DNA from: RYN-230 sp036509255
GTDB lineage: Bacteria > Actinomycetota > Actinomycetes > Streptosporangiales > Streptosporangiaceae
Length of the DNA stretch: 64,000 nt
Reading direction: 5' to 3'
Assembly (NCBI GenBank): GCA_036509255.1
Contig: DATCFY010000232.1
Span: 6,831 to 70,830, forward strand
Under the pieces are notes generated by a model. The model had not been told where the DNA came from. It did not search any database and saw nothing but the letters and a program-made list of their open reading frames with translations. This document shows positions 1 to 8,032 of the stretch, piece after piece (position 1 is the first letter of the stretch; each line of letters begins with the position of its first letter). The position numbers and the translations under genes are program-made.

Positions 1-2
1 TT

Positions 3-734
3 CGGTCCGGCGGGCCGGACCGGGCTGGCGCCCTTGATCCCAGGTACGCCGTGCTGCCCTACCTCGGCGCTGGCACAGGGATGCGCCAAGCCGAGCTGTT
101 CGGCCTGGCCGACGATGACATCGAGTTCCAAGCCCGGCGTCCGGTCATTCACGTACGCCGCCAGGTGCGGATCGTTCGCGGCACTGCATGCTTTGCCCCG
201 GTCAAGAACCGCAAGGAGCACGACGTGCCGCTGGCGGCGTCGCTGGCTCCCATCCTCGCCGGGCACATCGAGCGGTATCCACCAGTGCCGGTCACGCTGC
301 CCTGGAAGGAGCCCGGCGGCGACCCCGCCACCTTCCGGCTGATTGTGACCCGCCCCGATGGCCGCCCCTGGAAGGGACCCGGATTCGATCAGTCCCACTG
401 GCACCGCGCGCAGGACAAGGCAGGCGTCACGCCCCCGCGTGTGAAGGGGGAGAAGCGCAAGGCGGCACGAGACCAGGGCATGCATGTCCTGCGGCATACC
501 GCCGCGTCCGCCTGGCTGAGCGCTGGTGCCGATATCGTGGCCGTGGCCGCGTGGCTCGGGGACACTGTCGAGACCGTGCACAGGACCTACGCGCACCTGA
601 TGCCTGACGCTGATGATCGTGGGCGCAAGGCAATGGATCAGTTCTTCAAGCGGGTCGGAGACGAGGAAGTGCCCCCGATGTGCCCTCAGGTGGTGCGGAG
701 TGATAAAGGTTCCCAGCTCAGGAGCCTGTCATGA
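3..734 (+). CDS. Tyrosine recombinase / phage-type integrase, C-terminal part (5' end outside window)
   Basis: The frame is open from base 3, so the N-terminal arm- and core-binding domains lie upstream of the window. What is visible is the catalytic domain. The first catalytic Arg is in GMRQAELFGL, the H-x-x-R box is HVLRHTAAS, and the nucleophilic Tyr is in RTYAHLMPD near the C-terminus. The LGD in place of LGH before the Tyr is, from memory, common in actinomycete integrases. The enzyme would catalyse site-specific recombination of an integrative element or prophage. The stop TGA overlaps the marC start as ATGA. No att repeat, excisionase or other mobile-element gene is visible here, so this may be the edge of an element lying to the left or a remnant. 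Confidence 0.88.
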   Translation, partial: RSGGPDRAGALDPRYAVLPYLGAGTGMRQAELFGLADDDIEFQARRPVIHVRRQVRIVRGTACFAPVKNRKEHDVPLAASLAPILAGHIERYPPVPVTLPWKEPGGDPATFRLIVTRPDGRPWKGPGFDQSHWHRAQDKAGVTPPRVKGEKRKAARDQGMHVLRHTAASAWLSAGADIVAVAAWLGDTVETVHRTYAHLMPDADDRGRKAMDQFFKRVGDEEVPPMCPQVVRSDKGSQLRSLS

Positions 735-1333
735 AGTTCTTCTGGGAAGTCTTCATCACCCTGCTGGTGATCATGGACCCGGCGGGGACCGTTCCGCTGT
801 TCATCGCGCTGACCCGCGGCAAGGAGCCCCGGGAGCGGCATCGGCTGGCCTGGCAGGCGGCGCTGGTCGCGTTCGGGGTGATCCTCGCCTTCGCGCTGTT
901 CGGCCGGGAGGTCCTGGTCTACCTGGGCGTGGAGCTGCCGGCCCTGCAAGGAGCCGGCGGCCTGCTGCTCCTGCTGGTGGCGCTCGAACTGCTGACCGGT
1001 AAATCCTCCGAGCCCACCGAGGCGGAGTGCGAGCAGATCAACGTGGCGTTCGTCCCGCTGGGCACCCCGCTGCTGGCCGGCCCGGGCGCGATCGTTGCGA
1101 GCATGGTGTTCGTCCAGCGGATCCATAATGGGGCACAGGTGGCCGCTTTCGGGCTCGCCCTGTGTGCCGTGATCGTAGTGCTCTGGCTCGCCATGCGATT
1201 CTGCGGGCTGGTCAAGCGTGTCCTGCGGGACAGCGGCGTTGAGTTGCTCACCCGGATCTCGGGCCTGCTGCTGTCCGCGATCGCGGTCCAGCTGGTGGCG
1301 GAGGCCATCCGGGCGTTCGTGAAACAAGGATAA
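731..1333 (+). CDS. MarC family integral membrane protein
   Basis: 200-residue polytopic membrane protein with about six hydrophobic segments. Family hallmarks are DPAGTVPLF near the N-terminus and VPLGTPLLAGPGAI in the middle, and the length is normal for MarC/UPF0056. Despite the name, a role in multiple antibiotic resistance is not supported; some relatives were reported as amino-acid transporters, so substrate and direction are unknown. The ATG overlaps the integrase stop by four bases and has an AGGAG site about 8 bases upstream inside the integrase gene, so translation may be coupled. The MBL-fold gene follows after 16 bases and is probably in the same transcript. Confidence 0.85.
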   Translation: MKFFWEVFITLLVIMDPAGTVPLFIALTRGKEPRERHRLAWQAALVAFGVILAFALFGREVLVYLGVELPALQGAGGLLLLLVALELLTGKSSEPTEAECEQINVAFVPLGTPLLAGPGAIVASMVFVQRIHNGAQVAAFGLALCAVIVVLWLAMRFCGLVKRVLRDSGVELLTRISGLLLSAIAVQLVAEAIRAFVKQG

Positions 1334-1349
1334 GGAAGGAAGGCCTGCC

Positions 1350-1976
1350 ATGGAGGCGCGGATAGAGCGGGTGGCGTCACCGGGAGACGCGGACACGCCC
1401 GAAGCCAACGCCTGGATCGTCGGCGACAACGAGGAGGTCATCGTGGTCGACCCGGGCCGCGACGACAAGGCAGTGCTGGCCGCCGTCGGCGACCGGGAGA
1501 TCCTCGCCGTCATCTGCACCCACGGGCACGCCACCCACGTCGCGGCGGCCCCTGCGGTAGCGGCGCGTGACGAGGCCCCGGTCGCGCTGCACTCCCGGGA
1601 CCGGCTGGCGTGGCGGGAAGCGCACCGGGAGGGCGCCCCGGACATCGAGATGGAAGACGGGGGGATCTTCGAGGTCGCCGACGTCTCGCTGGAAGTGATC
1701 CACGCCCCGGGCCACACCCCCGGCTCGGTGTGCCTCTACAGCGAGGAACTCGAGGCCGTGTTCGCGGGCGATGTCCTGATGGCCAGCGGCCCGGTTCCGC
1801 ACCATGACGAGTATCCCGACTTTCCCGCGCAGCTCAGCGCGATCGGGGAGCACGTGCTGACCCTGCCGGGAACGACCCGGGTGCTGCCTGGGCACGGCGA
1901 GGAGACCACCGTGTCGGCGGCCCAGAAGCGGTTCGATTCGTGGGTGACCGCGGGCCCGCTTCCCCTCCCGGACTGA
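1350..1976 (+). CDS. MBL-fold metallo-hydrolase with altered metal motif
   Basis: 208 residues of metallo-beta-lactamase fold, glyoxalase-II-like in layout. The metal motif reads THGHATH at residues 57-63. The usual HxHxDH therefore has Thr62 where the second-metal Asp normally sits. Downstream ligands are present: H in APGHTPGS, D in FAGDVL, and H in LPGHGEET. Relatives hydrolyse thioesters or other hydroxyacyl substrates using two Zn or Fe ions. With the Asp missing, this protein may bind one metal or act differently. It has a good AAGGAAGG site before ATG and lies between marC and a nuclease gene, four bases from the next start. The substrate is unknown. Confidence 0.8.
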   Translation: MEARIERVASPGDADTPEANAWIVGDNEEVIVVDPGRDDKAVLAAVGDREILAVICTHGHATHVAAAPAVAARDEAPVALHSRDRLAWREAHREGAPDIEMEDGGIFEVADVSLEVIHAPGHTPGSVCLYSEELEAVFAGDVLMASGPVPHHDEYPDFPAQLSAIGEHVLTLPGTTRVLPGHGEETTVSAAQKRFDSWVTAGPLPLPD

Positions 1977-1980
1977 CCCG

Positions 1981-2856
1981 GTGGGCACCGACGAGCAGCT
2001 CGGGCTGGACGGGATGCCCAGCCGCCTGTACGCGTGCACTCCCACCCGGCTGAGTACGTGGCTGAACTGCCGGCGGCTGTACCGGATGAGTTACCTGGAC
2101 CGGCCCGCCCCGCGCAAGGGGCCGCCCTGGGCGCACAACAGCGTGGGCGCCAGCGTGCACAACGCGCTGGCTGGGTGGTGGCGCCTGCCGCAGGCGCAGC
2201 GGACCGTGCCCGCGGCCGATGGGTTACTGCAACGGGGCTGGATCAACGAGGGGTTCGCCAGCGACGCGCAGTCCGCGGCCGCCCGGGAGCGGGCCCGCGG
2301 CATGGTCGAGAAGTATGTCGCCGGGCTGGACCCAGCCGACGAGCCGGCCGGGGTGGAGCGGACGGTAGGCGCCCGGACCGAACGGATCACGTTCTCCGGC
2401 CGGATCGACCGGCTGGACGACCGGCGGTCCGGGGCCGGCGACCGCGAACTGGCCGTGGTCGACTACAAGACCGGCCGCCGCCCGCTGAGCACCGACGATG
2501 CCCGGGCCTCGCTGCCGCTGGCGCTGTACGCGATCGCCGCCGGCCGGGTCCTCCGCCGGCCCTGCCACCGGGTGGAACTGCACCATCTGCCCACGGGAAC
2601 GGTGCACGCCTGGGACCATACGCAGGCCACCCTGGACCGGCACCTGGGCCGGGCTGAGGACATCGCCGCGGAGTGCGCGGCCGCCGACCAGCGCTACCGG
2701 GACGGGCTGCCGCCCGCAGGCCTGGACGATGTATTCCCGCCTAGCCCCGGTCCGGGCTGTGGCTGGTGTGACTTCCGTGCGGTCTGCCCGGAAGGTGCCG
2801 CCGCCACCCCCGCCCGCCGACCCTGGGACGGCCTGGGCGAACTCACCGGAGACTAA
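1981..2856 (+). CDS. RecB-family (PD-(D/E)XK) exonuclease, Cas4-like with Fe-S cysteines
   Basis: 291 residues. The nuclease core shows VVDYKTGRRP, the D-(x)-K catalytic strand, preceded by an Asp/Glu-rich segment. An N-terminal Cys in LNCRRLYR and a C-terminal trio in CGWCDFRAVCP match the four-cysteine Fe-S clamp of AddB/Cas4-like RecB nucleases. The likely role is single-strand DNA end processing in repair. No Cas genes or CRISPR repeats are nearby, so Cas4 function is not proposed. GTG at 1981 follows the previous stop by four bases; ATG at 2014 is an alternative start just before the conserved region. Confidence 0.82.
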   Translation: MGTDEQLGLDGMPSRLYACTPTRLSTWLNCRRLYRMSYLDRPAPRKGPPWAHNSVGASVHNALAGWWRLPQAQRTVPAADGLLQRGWINEGFASDAQSAAARERARGMVEKYVAGLDPADEPAGVERTVGARTERITFSGRIDRLDDRRSGAGDRELAVVDYKTGRRPLSTDDARASLPLALYAIAAGRVLRRPCHRVELHHLPTGTVHAWDHTQATLDRHLGRAEDIAAECAAADQRYRDGLPPAGLDDVFPPSPGPGCGWCDFRAVCPEGAAATPARRPWDGLGELTGD

Positions 2857-2892
2857 CCGCTGCCTGGATCAGGCCGTAACGGTGGCGTGGGA

Positions 2893-3852
2893 TCAGGCCT
2901 GGCGTGACGGGCGGGCCCGGCGGCACTCGGTCGCGTTCCAGAAGCTGGTCAGGGTGCTGGCCGTGGTCTCCGGCGCCTCGACCGCGGGGGAGTGCGCGGC
3001 GGCCGGGATGCAGACCCGCTGGGCGCGCAGCCGGGCCGCCATGTCCTCCTGCGCGGCTGGTTCCCAGGCGTCATCGTTCTCGCCGTAAAGGACCATCACC
3101 GGGACTGCGTCCAGCTTGGCCAGGGCCGTGGTCCGGTCCGGGCAGGTGAGCAGGGCCTCAGCCATCGCGCGCAGCCCGGTGGGGGAACTGCTCAGCAGCC
3201 GGGTACGCAGGAAGTCGACGATCATCGGGGGGACGCCACCCATCGTGGCCTCCGGCTCCATCCGGGTCTGCCAGATGCGCTCGACCTCCGCGCCCAGCGC
3301 CTCCGGGGCGGTGCCGTCCAGCTCGGCCAGCAGGCCCTGCAGGATCTGGGCCCGCGGGCCGGTCAGCGCCCCGGGACCGGAACTCAGCAGGGTCAGCGAA
3401 CTGATCTGGGCGGCCCGGGCCAGCAGTACCTCCCGGGTCACCAGCCCGCCGAGGGAGTGGCCGAGCAGGTGGATGCCCCGGCTGCCCGGCGCGCCGGAAA
3501 CGCCGGGCGAGCCCGGCGCGCTGTCGTACCCCTCACCGAGCCAGTCGGCGACCGTGGCCACGTCAGCGGCGAGCGCACCCAGCTGGTAGGCGGCCGCGTC
3601 GTCTGCGCCGGGCGTCTCGAACTGGCCGCGCATGTCGATCGCGACCACCTGGCGCCCAGCGGCCGCCAGGGCCTGGAGGATCAGCAGAAAGTCCTCTTTG
3701 CTGCCGGTGTATCCCGGGACGAGCAGCGCAGGCTGCCGCTCGTGTACCCCGCTGGGCGGGAGCGCTTCGAGCGCCGCGAACTTGCCGCGGCTGGTCTCGA
3801 TGGTCAGCCGCCGCACCCCCGAGGGCAATTGCAGCGCTTTTGGTGTACTCAC
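2893..3852 (-). CDS. Alpha/beta hydrolase
   Basis: 319-residue soluble alpha/beta-hydrolase. The nucleophile elbow is GHSLGG, the oxyanion region is VPGYTGSKED, the acid is probably the Asp pair in YGENDDAW, and the catalytic His is in PAAAHSP. A Gly/Pro/Ser-rich loop near residues 115-125 is a lineage-specific insertion. Substrate is unknown; esterases, lipases and related hydrolases all share this fold. The GTG start is preceded on the minus strand by TAGGCT eight bases away, a -10 box expected to give a leaderless mRNA. It lies downstream of the helicase gene but behind its terminator, so it probably has its own promoter. Confidence 0.82.
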   Translation of the reverse strand: MSTPKALQLPSGVRRLTIETSRGKFAALEALPPSGVHERQPALLVPGYTGSKEDFLLILQALAAAGRQVVAIDMRGQFETPGADDAAAYQLGALAADVATVADWLGEGYDSAPGSPGVSGAPGSRGIHLLGHSLGGLVTREVLLARAAQISSLTLLSSGPGALTGPRAQILQGLLAELDGTAPEALGAEVERIWQTRMEPEATMGGVPPMIVDFLRTRLLSSSPTGLRAMAEALLTCPDRTTALAKLDAVPVMVLYGENDDAWEPAAQEDMAARLRAQRVCIPAAAHSPAVEAPETTASTLTSFWNATECRRARPSRQA

Positions 3853-3924
3853 AGGCGGCCAGCCTACCCAGGGATGCTCCGGCTACGCCTTACCCAGCCT
3901 TGACGATTCCTGGAAGCCCGCATG

Positions 3925-3943
3925 AAAACGGCTAACTAGCCGT
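3925..3943 (-). terminator. Rho-independent-like terminator of the helicase gene
   Basis: On the minus strand a perfect 7-bp stem ACGGCTA/TAGCCGT with a two-base GT loop overlaps the helicase stop codon and is followed by TTTC. The stem is short but sits exactly where the helicase message should end and before the alpha/beta hydrolase promoter. Confidence 0.5.
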
Positions 3944-5503
3944 GCTGCCCTTCCGGCCACGGCCCGACCGGCGCCGGCGGCGGCGGGGCTGTCCCGGCTC
4001 CGCTGAGCCCTCGGCCTTGGCCGGGGCCGCCTGGCCCGGCTGAGCGGTGTCGGTGCCGCGCACCGTCACGCCGGACCTGGTGCGCTTGCGGACCCGGGTC
4101 TTGCGCGGCTGATCCGTGCGTGGCCCCTGGTCGCGGTCGCCACGGGGGGCCGGCCGCCGCGGGGTGCGGGCCTTCCCGGTCTCGCCCACGTCCTCGAGCT
4201 CTTCCGCTTCGAGGCCGGCCCGGCCCCGCTCGGCGCGGGGCAGGCTGCCCTTCACGCCGGCCGGGATGTCCAGTTGGGTGAACAGGTGCTCGGAAGTGGA
4301 GTAAGTCTCGAGTGGCTCCGGCTGGCCCATGCCGAGGGCCTCGTTGATGAGCTTCCAGCGGGGCATGTCCCGCCAGTCCACGAACGTGACGGCGATACCG
4401 TCGCGCCCGGCCCGGCCGGTGCGCCCGGTGCGGTGCAGGTAGGCCTTGTCGTCTTCCGGGCACTCGTAGTTGATCACGTGGGTGACGTCGTCCACGTCGA
4501 GACCGCGGGACGCGACGTCGGTCGCGACCAGCACGTCGATCTTGCCGTTGCGGAACGCGCGCATAGCCCGTTCCCGCTGGCCCTGGCCCAGGTCGCCGTG
4601 CACCGCCGCGGCCGCGAAGCCGCGGGTGGTCAGCGCCTCGGCCACCTGGTCCGCGGACCGCTTGGTCCGGCAGAAGACCATGCTCAGGCCGCGGCCGTTG
4701 GCCTGCAGGATGCGGGCCAGCATCTCAATCTTGTCCATCTGGTGCGCACGGAACACGTGCTGCACGGTCAGCGGGACCAGGTCAGGCTCGTCGCCATGCT
4801 CGGCGCGGACGTGCAGCGGCTGGCGCAGGTGCCGCCGGGCCAGCTGGACCACGTCGCCCGGCATGGTGGCCGAGAACAGCATGGTCTGCCGGGACGGCGG
4901 GGTGAGCTCCAGGATCCGCTCGACGTCGGGCAGGAACCCGAGGTCCAGCATCTTGTCCGCCTCGTCCAGGACGAGGGAGCGCAGCCCGGACAGGTCCAGG
5001 TGCCGCTGGCCGGCCAGGTCGAGCAGCCGTCCGGGGGTGCCGACCACGATGTCCACCGTCGCACGCAGGGCGTCGATCTGGGGCTCGTAGGCGCGCCCGC
5101 CGTAAACGGTCACCACCCGCGCGCCCCCGAGCCTGCCTGCCACGCGCAGGTCCTCGGCAACCTGGCCAGCGAGTTCGCGGGTCGGCACCACGACCAGGGA
5201 CACGGGCGCGGAAGGCTTGGTGGCCGGCGCCTCCGCCACATGCTGAAGCAGCGGGATGCCGAACGCGAGCGTCTTGCCGGTGCCGGTGCGGGCCTGGCCG
5301 ATGATGTCGTGCCCGCTCAGCCCGATGGGCAGGGCCAGGCTCTGGATGGGGAAGGGCGTGGTAATGCCGGCGACCTCCAGGGCCGCGCAAATCTGCTCAT
5401 CAACGCCGAGGTCACGGAACGTTTGCGTTACGTCCGGAGAACCTGCTGCCGGGTTATCCTCAGCCGGCGGTTCTGCTACGGACGATGTCAGTGTGGTTGT
5501 CAG
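3932..5503 (-). CDS. DEAD-box ATP-dependent RNA helicase (RhlE/CshA-like), probable CTG start
   Basis: Full set of DEAD-box motifs: Q motif (FPIQ), Walker A ARTGTGKT at residues 71-78, PTRELA, TPGRLLD, VLDEAD, FSAT, ATDVASRGLD and HRTGRTGRAG. A basic Arg/Lys/Pro-rich tail of about 110 residues would bind RNA. Expected role is RNA unwinding in ribosome assembly or RNA decay. The start is odd. No ATG, GTG or TTG exists in frame between an upstream stop and GTG5239, which lies after Walker A. CTG at 5503 would give MTTTLTSS and has GGAAG nine bases upstream; ATT at 5509 is another possibility. An ATG at 5519 is out of frame. Divergent from the ferritin-like gene, an arrangement I recall from mycobacteria and streptomycetes. 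Confidence 0.88.
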   Translation of the reverse strand: MTTTLTSSVAEPPAEDNPAAGSPDVTQTFRDLGVDEQICAALEVAGITTPFPIQSLALPIGLSGHDIIGQARTGTGKTLAFGIPLLQHVAEAPATKPSAPVSLVVVPTRELAGQVAEDLRVAGRLGGARVVTVYGGRAYEPQIDALRATVDIVVGTPGRLLDLAGQRHLDLSGLRSLVLDEADKMLDLGFLPDVERILELTPPSRQTMLFSATMPGDVVQLARRHLRQPLHVRAEHGDEPDLVPLTVQHVFRAHQMDKIEMLARILQANGRGLSMVFCRTKRSADQVAEALTTRGFAAAAVHGDLGQGQRERAMRAFRNGKIDVLVATDVASRGLDVDDVTHVINYECPEDDKAYLHRTGRTGRAGRDGIAVTFVDWRDMPRWKLINEALGMGQPEPLETYSTSEHLFTQLDIPAGVKGSLPRAERGRAGLEAEELEDVGETGKARTPRRPAPRGDRDQGPRTDQPRKTRVRKRTRSGVTVRGTDTAQPGQAAPAKAEGSAEPGQPRRRRRRSGRGRKGSTAS

Positions 5504-5841
5504 TTGAATCAGCTTCCATCAGTGGCCCGCTGTCTGGGCACGCCCTATACGCGTGTCCTTGCCACTGCGGACCTGGCTATCGGCTCCACCAGCGAGCGTC
5601 GCCCGCCAGCGCAGTAAGGCATCAAGCCGGCCCTGCGCTGGCGGTCTCGCCGCTGGGTCCTGCCAACGCGGTGTCCTGCCATCGTCGGCACTTGCGCGCC
5701 CGGCTAGCCATGAGCCTTACTGATAGGTAAACACGGCAGGAGGTTGCCGCATTCCATTCCAAGTTCTGACTCGCAGTGTACCAATGTGTCCTGGCCTGCG
5801 GGTGGACCAACGCGCAGTGCCACAGTTGTTACGCTTCGCGG
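5504..5841. other. Divergent intergenic region, helicase / ferritin-like gene
   Basis: About 340 bases with no convincing gene. It holds the out-of-frame ATG (5517-5519, minus strand) upstream of the helicase CTG start. At its right end is TACGCT at 5830-5835, six bases before GTG5842, a typical leaderless -10 box. The GC content is slightly lower than in neighbouring coding sequence. No RNA structure or repeat stood out. Confidence 0.5.
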
Positions 5842-6657
5842 GTGACCGACGCACAGCAGCGCGACGATGCGCCGCCCGAGCCCCGCGGGCACAGCGAACT
5901 GAGCCAGCACGGCCAGCCAAGCCAGCACGGCCAGCCAAGCCAGCACAGCGAGACGGACCAGCCGGGCGGTATCCCCCGGGACGGCATCATTGACCTGCTC
6001 GGTCTGCTGGCCTACGCAGAACTGGATGCGTACTTCCGGCTGACCGAGGACGCGGCGCTCGCTCCTTCACTCGCGGACCGGGCCGCCCTGGCCGGGATGG
6101 CCGTCGCCGAGTTCGGCCACTTCCGGCTGCTGTGCGAGCAGCTGTCCGCGCTGGGCGCCCAAGCGGACCAGGTCATGCTGCCGTTCGCTCCGGCACTGCA
6201 GGCCTTCCACGCCCGGACCGCCCCGGCTGACTGGCTGGAGGGCCTGGTCAAGGCCTATGTGGGGGACGGGATCGCGGCGGACTTCTACCGGGCGGTGGCG
6301 GAACTGGTCGACCCGCAGACCCGCGAGCTGGTGCTGCGGGTGCTGGCCGACACCGGGCACGCGGAGTTCGTGATCGCCCGGGTCCGGGCGGCGATCGAGG
6401 CCGACCCGCACCTGGAGGGACGGCTGGCACTGTGGGCCCGGCGACTGGTCGGGGAGGCGCTGGCCCAGGCGTACCGGGTCGTCGCCGACCGGGACTCGCT
6501 GGCCGGCCTGCTGGCCGGAGCCGCTACGGCGGAGCCCAGCTCACCCGCCGCGGCCGCCGTTCCCCGGGCCGCCCAGCTGGGCGACATCGGGCGGCTGCTG
6601 GCCCGGATCACCGACGCGCACGCCCAGAGGATGTCCTCGCTCGGCCTGTCCAGCTAG
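5842..6657 (+). CDS. Ferritin-like fold (MiaE-like) protein
   Basis: GTG5842 gives 271 residues; an ATG at 5776 would add 22 residues of unlikely Cys-rich sequence, so I prefer the GTG, which is leaderless behind TACGCT. The first 40 residues are disordered and contain a short Ser-Gln-His-Gly-Gln-Pro repeat. The rest is all-helical with acidic and His residues (AYAELDAYFRL, AEFGHFRLL, TGHAEFVIAR) suggesting a di-iron four-helix bundle related to tRNA hydroxylase MiaE. Function is unproven. The neighbourhood (helicase upstream and divergent, DUF3107 and TetR downstream) matches a block I recall around Rv3208-Rv3211 of M. tuberculosis. Confidence 0.75.
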   Translation: MTDAQQRDDAPPEPRGHSELSQHGQPSQHGQPSQHSETDQPGGIPRDGIIDLLGLLAYAELDAYFRLTEDAALAPSLADRAALAGMAVAEFGHFRLLCEQLSALGAQADQVMLPFAPALQAFHARTAPADWLEGLVKAYVGDGIAADFYRAVAELVDPQTRELVLRVLADTGHAEFVIARVRAAIEADPHLEGRLALWARRLVGEALAQAYRVVADRDSLAGLLAGAATAEPSSPAAAAVPRAAQLGDIGRLLARITDAHAQRMSSLGLSS

Positions 6658-6727
6658 CACGGGCCAGCGGGCCAGCTAGCACCGGCCAGCCAGCACCGGC
6701 CAGCCGGGCTGGCCGCCCCCAGCCGCG

Positions 6728-6958
6728 CTAATGCGTCGCGAAACCGACCCGCCGCTGCTCGACGTCGGACAGCTCGACGTAGGCGATCTTGGCGGCCGGG
6801 ATGAGGAACTTGCCCCCCTTGTCGTCGGGCAGCACGAACAGGCCGCCGTCCTCGGAGGTCATGGCCTGGGTGAGCGCGCGCTCCAGATCTGCCGCCGAGA
6901 CATTGGTCTCCACGCTGAGTTCACGCGGGATGGACTGGATCCCGATCTTGACTTCCAC
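6728..6958 (-). CDS. DUF3107 family small protein
   Basis: 76 residues from GTG6958, chosen because AGGAG lies six bases upstream and the conserved family N-terminus (VEVKIGIQ) begins there; longer in-frame starts only add Pro/Ala-rich sequence. The protein is a small acidic alpha/beta unit typical of DUF3107 (TB9.4-like in mycobacteria, by memory). Function is unknown. It follows the TetR gene on the same strand after a duplicated 27-base segment, so the two may be co-transcribed. Confidence 0.8.
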   Translation of the reverse strand: MEVKIGIQSIPRELSVETNVSAADLERALTQAMTSEDGGLFVLPDDKGGKFLIPAAKIAYVELSDVEQRRVGFATH

Positions 6959-7012
6959 GGCGCTCCTGTGCTCGGACTCGGTAGGGACAGCGGCGGCAAG
7001 CCGTCGCGGAGA

Positions 7013-7067
7013 AGGTGGCTCAGCCGGTGCCGGCCAGCCAGGTGGCTCAGCCGGTGCGCGGCCAGCC
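7013..7067. repeat. 27-28 bp direct tandem duplication at the TetR 3' end
   Basis: Two head-to-tail copies beginning AGGTGGCTCAGCCGGTG at 7013 and 7040, differing at the CC/CGC junction. The second copy overlaps the last codons and stop of the TetR gene; the first lies in the gap before DUF3107. Looks like a recent local slippage or duplication event. Confidence 0.7.
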
Positions 7068-7667
7068 GCTGATGCCACGCCAGGCGAGCCGGGCCATCAG
7101 CTGCTCGGCGGCGTCTTTGGGGATGGCCCGGTCGGTACCCAGCCAGTAGGTCGCGCTGATCTGGGCCATGCCGACCAGTCCGATGCCGAGCAGGTGGGCC
7201 TGATCGTCGCCGAGACCGGCGTCCTCGGCGATGAACTCGCTGATCATGTCGGCGTGCACGCGCATGGTCGCGTCGAGCCTGTCCCGCACCGCGGGCTCGT
7301 TGCGCAGGTCGGACTCGAACACCAGTCGGAAGGCCTCGCCGGTGCTGGCGACGAAGTCGAAGAAGGCCTGGAAGGTCGCGCTGACCCGCTGCTTGTTGTC
7401 CGTGGTGGAGGCGAGCGCGTTGTGGATGGTGTCGGTCAGCGCCTCGACGCTCTCGTCCAGCAACGCCAGGTACAGGTCCAGCTTTCCCGGAAAGTGCTGG
7501 TAGAGCACGGGCTTGCTGACCCCGGCCCGTTCGGCGATCTCGTCCATCGCCGCCGCGTGGTAGCCCTGCGCGACAAAGACTTCCTGGGCGGCACCCAGTA
7601 GCTGCCGACGCCGCGCTTGCCTCGGCAGCCGCGTACCGGCCGTACGGGCCTGCGGTGTTGCTGTCAC
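7047..7667 (-). CDS. TetR/AcrR family transcriptional regulator
   Basis: 206 residues from GTG7667, which has a GGAGAG site seven bases upstream; the frame extends to 7718 but without a ribosome site. The N-terminal helix-turn-helix is clear (MDEIAERAGVSKPVLYQHF), preceded by a basic arm. The C-terminal ligand domain is normal length. Effector and regulon are not visible. Its stable pairing with DUF3107 and the nearby helicase suggests a housekeeping or stress role rather than drug-efflux control. Confidence 0.85.
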   Translation of the reverse strand: MTATPQARTAGTRLPRQARRRQLLGAAQEVFVAQGYHAAAMDEIAERAGVSKPVLYQHFPGKLDLYLALLDESVEALTDTIHNALASTTDNKQRVSATFQAFFDFVASTGEAFRLVFESDLRNEPAVRDRLDATMRVHADMISEFIAEDAGLGDDQAHLLGIGLVGMAQISATYWLGTDRAIPKDAAEQLMARLAWRGISGWPRTG

Positions 7668-7810
7668 GAGACTCTCCGTCGCGTCAGTCGGGCGGCAATT
7701 CCACCCGATGCACGCCATCCTACGACCGCTCGTCCCCCGGAAAGGGGGTAACGGAGGGTGACCCCGGGTGTCGTCAGGGGGTCACGTCGGCCAGATCGGC
7801 AGGACGCTGG

Positions 7811-8023
7811 TCAGCCGTAGGTCTCCTCGTCGTCGGCCCCGGCTTCCTGATGCTGCTCGACCACGTCGGCCGGGTTCGCCTCGTCGGGCAGCTCGAGGTC
7901 TTTCAGCCCCTTGTCGTCCTCGTCGTCCTCGCCGGGCAGCGACTCGTGCTGCTCGATAGCGTCTTCGACCGGTACCTCGGGGTCCTCAAGGGACTGCGAG
8001 GTTTCCGGGCTGAGGTCACTCAT
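7811..8023 (-). CDS. Small acidic protein of unknown function
   Basis: 70 residues, strongly acidic (runs such as GEDDEDDKG), no transmembrane segment and no recognised domain. It contains DEANPADVVEQ, a segment I associate with a small conserved actinobacterial family of unknown role. A GAGGGG site overlaps the stop codon of the upstream flavoprotein gene nine bases away, so the two are very likely co-transcribed and translationally coupled. Confidence 0.7.
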   Translation of the reverse strand: MSDLSPETSQSLEDPEVPVEDAIEQHESLPGEDDEDDKGLKDLELPDEANPADVVEQHQEAGADDEETYG

Positions 8024-8032
8024 CAGCGCCCC

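Noticed and set aside
1981..2856. Cas4 identity for the RecB-type nuclease
   Set aside because: No Cas1/Cas2 or CRISPR repeats nearby; four-cysteine RecB-family nucleases are common repair proteins in actinobacteria.
4274..5617. 447-codon plus-strand ORF over the helicase
   Set aside because: Antisense shadow of a clear DEAD-box gene; composition typical of high-GC reverse frames.
5776..5841. Earlier ATG start for the ferritin-like gene
   Set aside because: It would add a Cys-rich 22-residue stretch with no ribosome site and would overlap the -10 box TACGCT.
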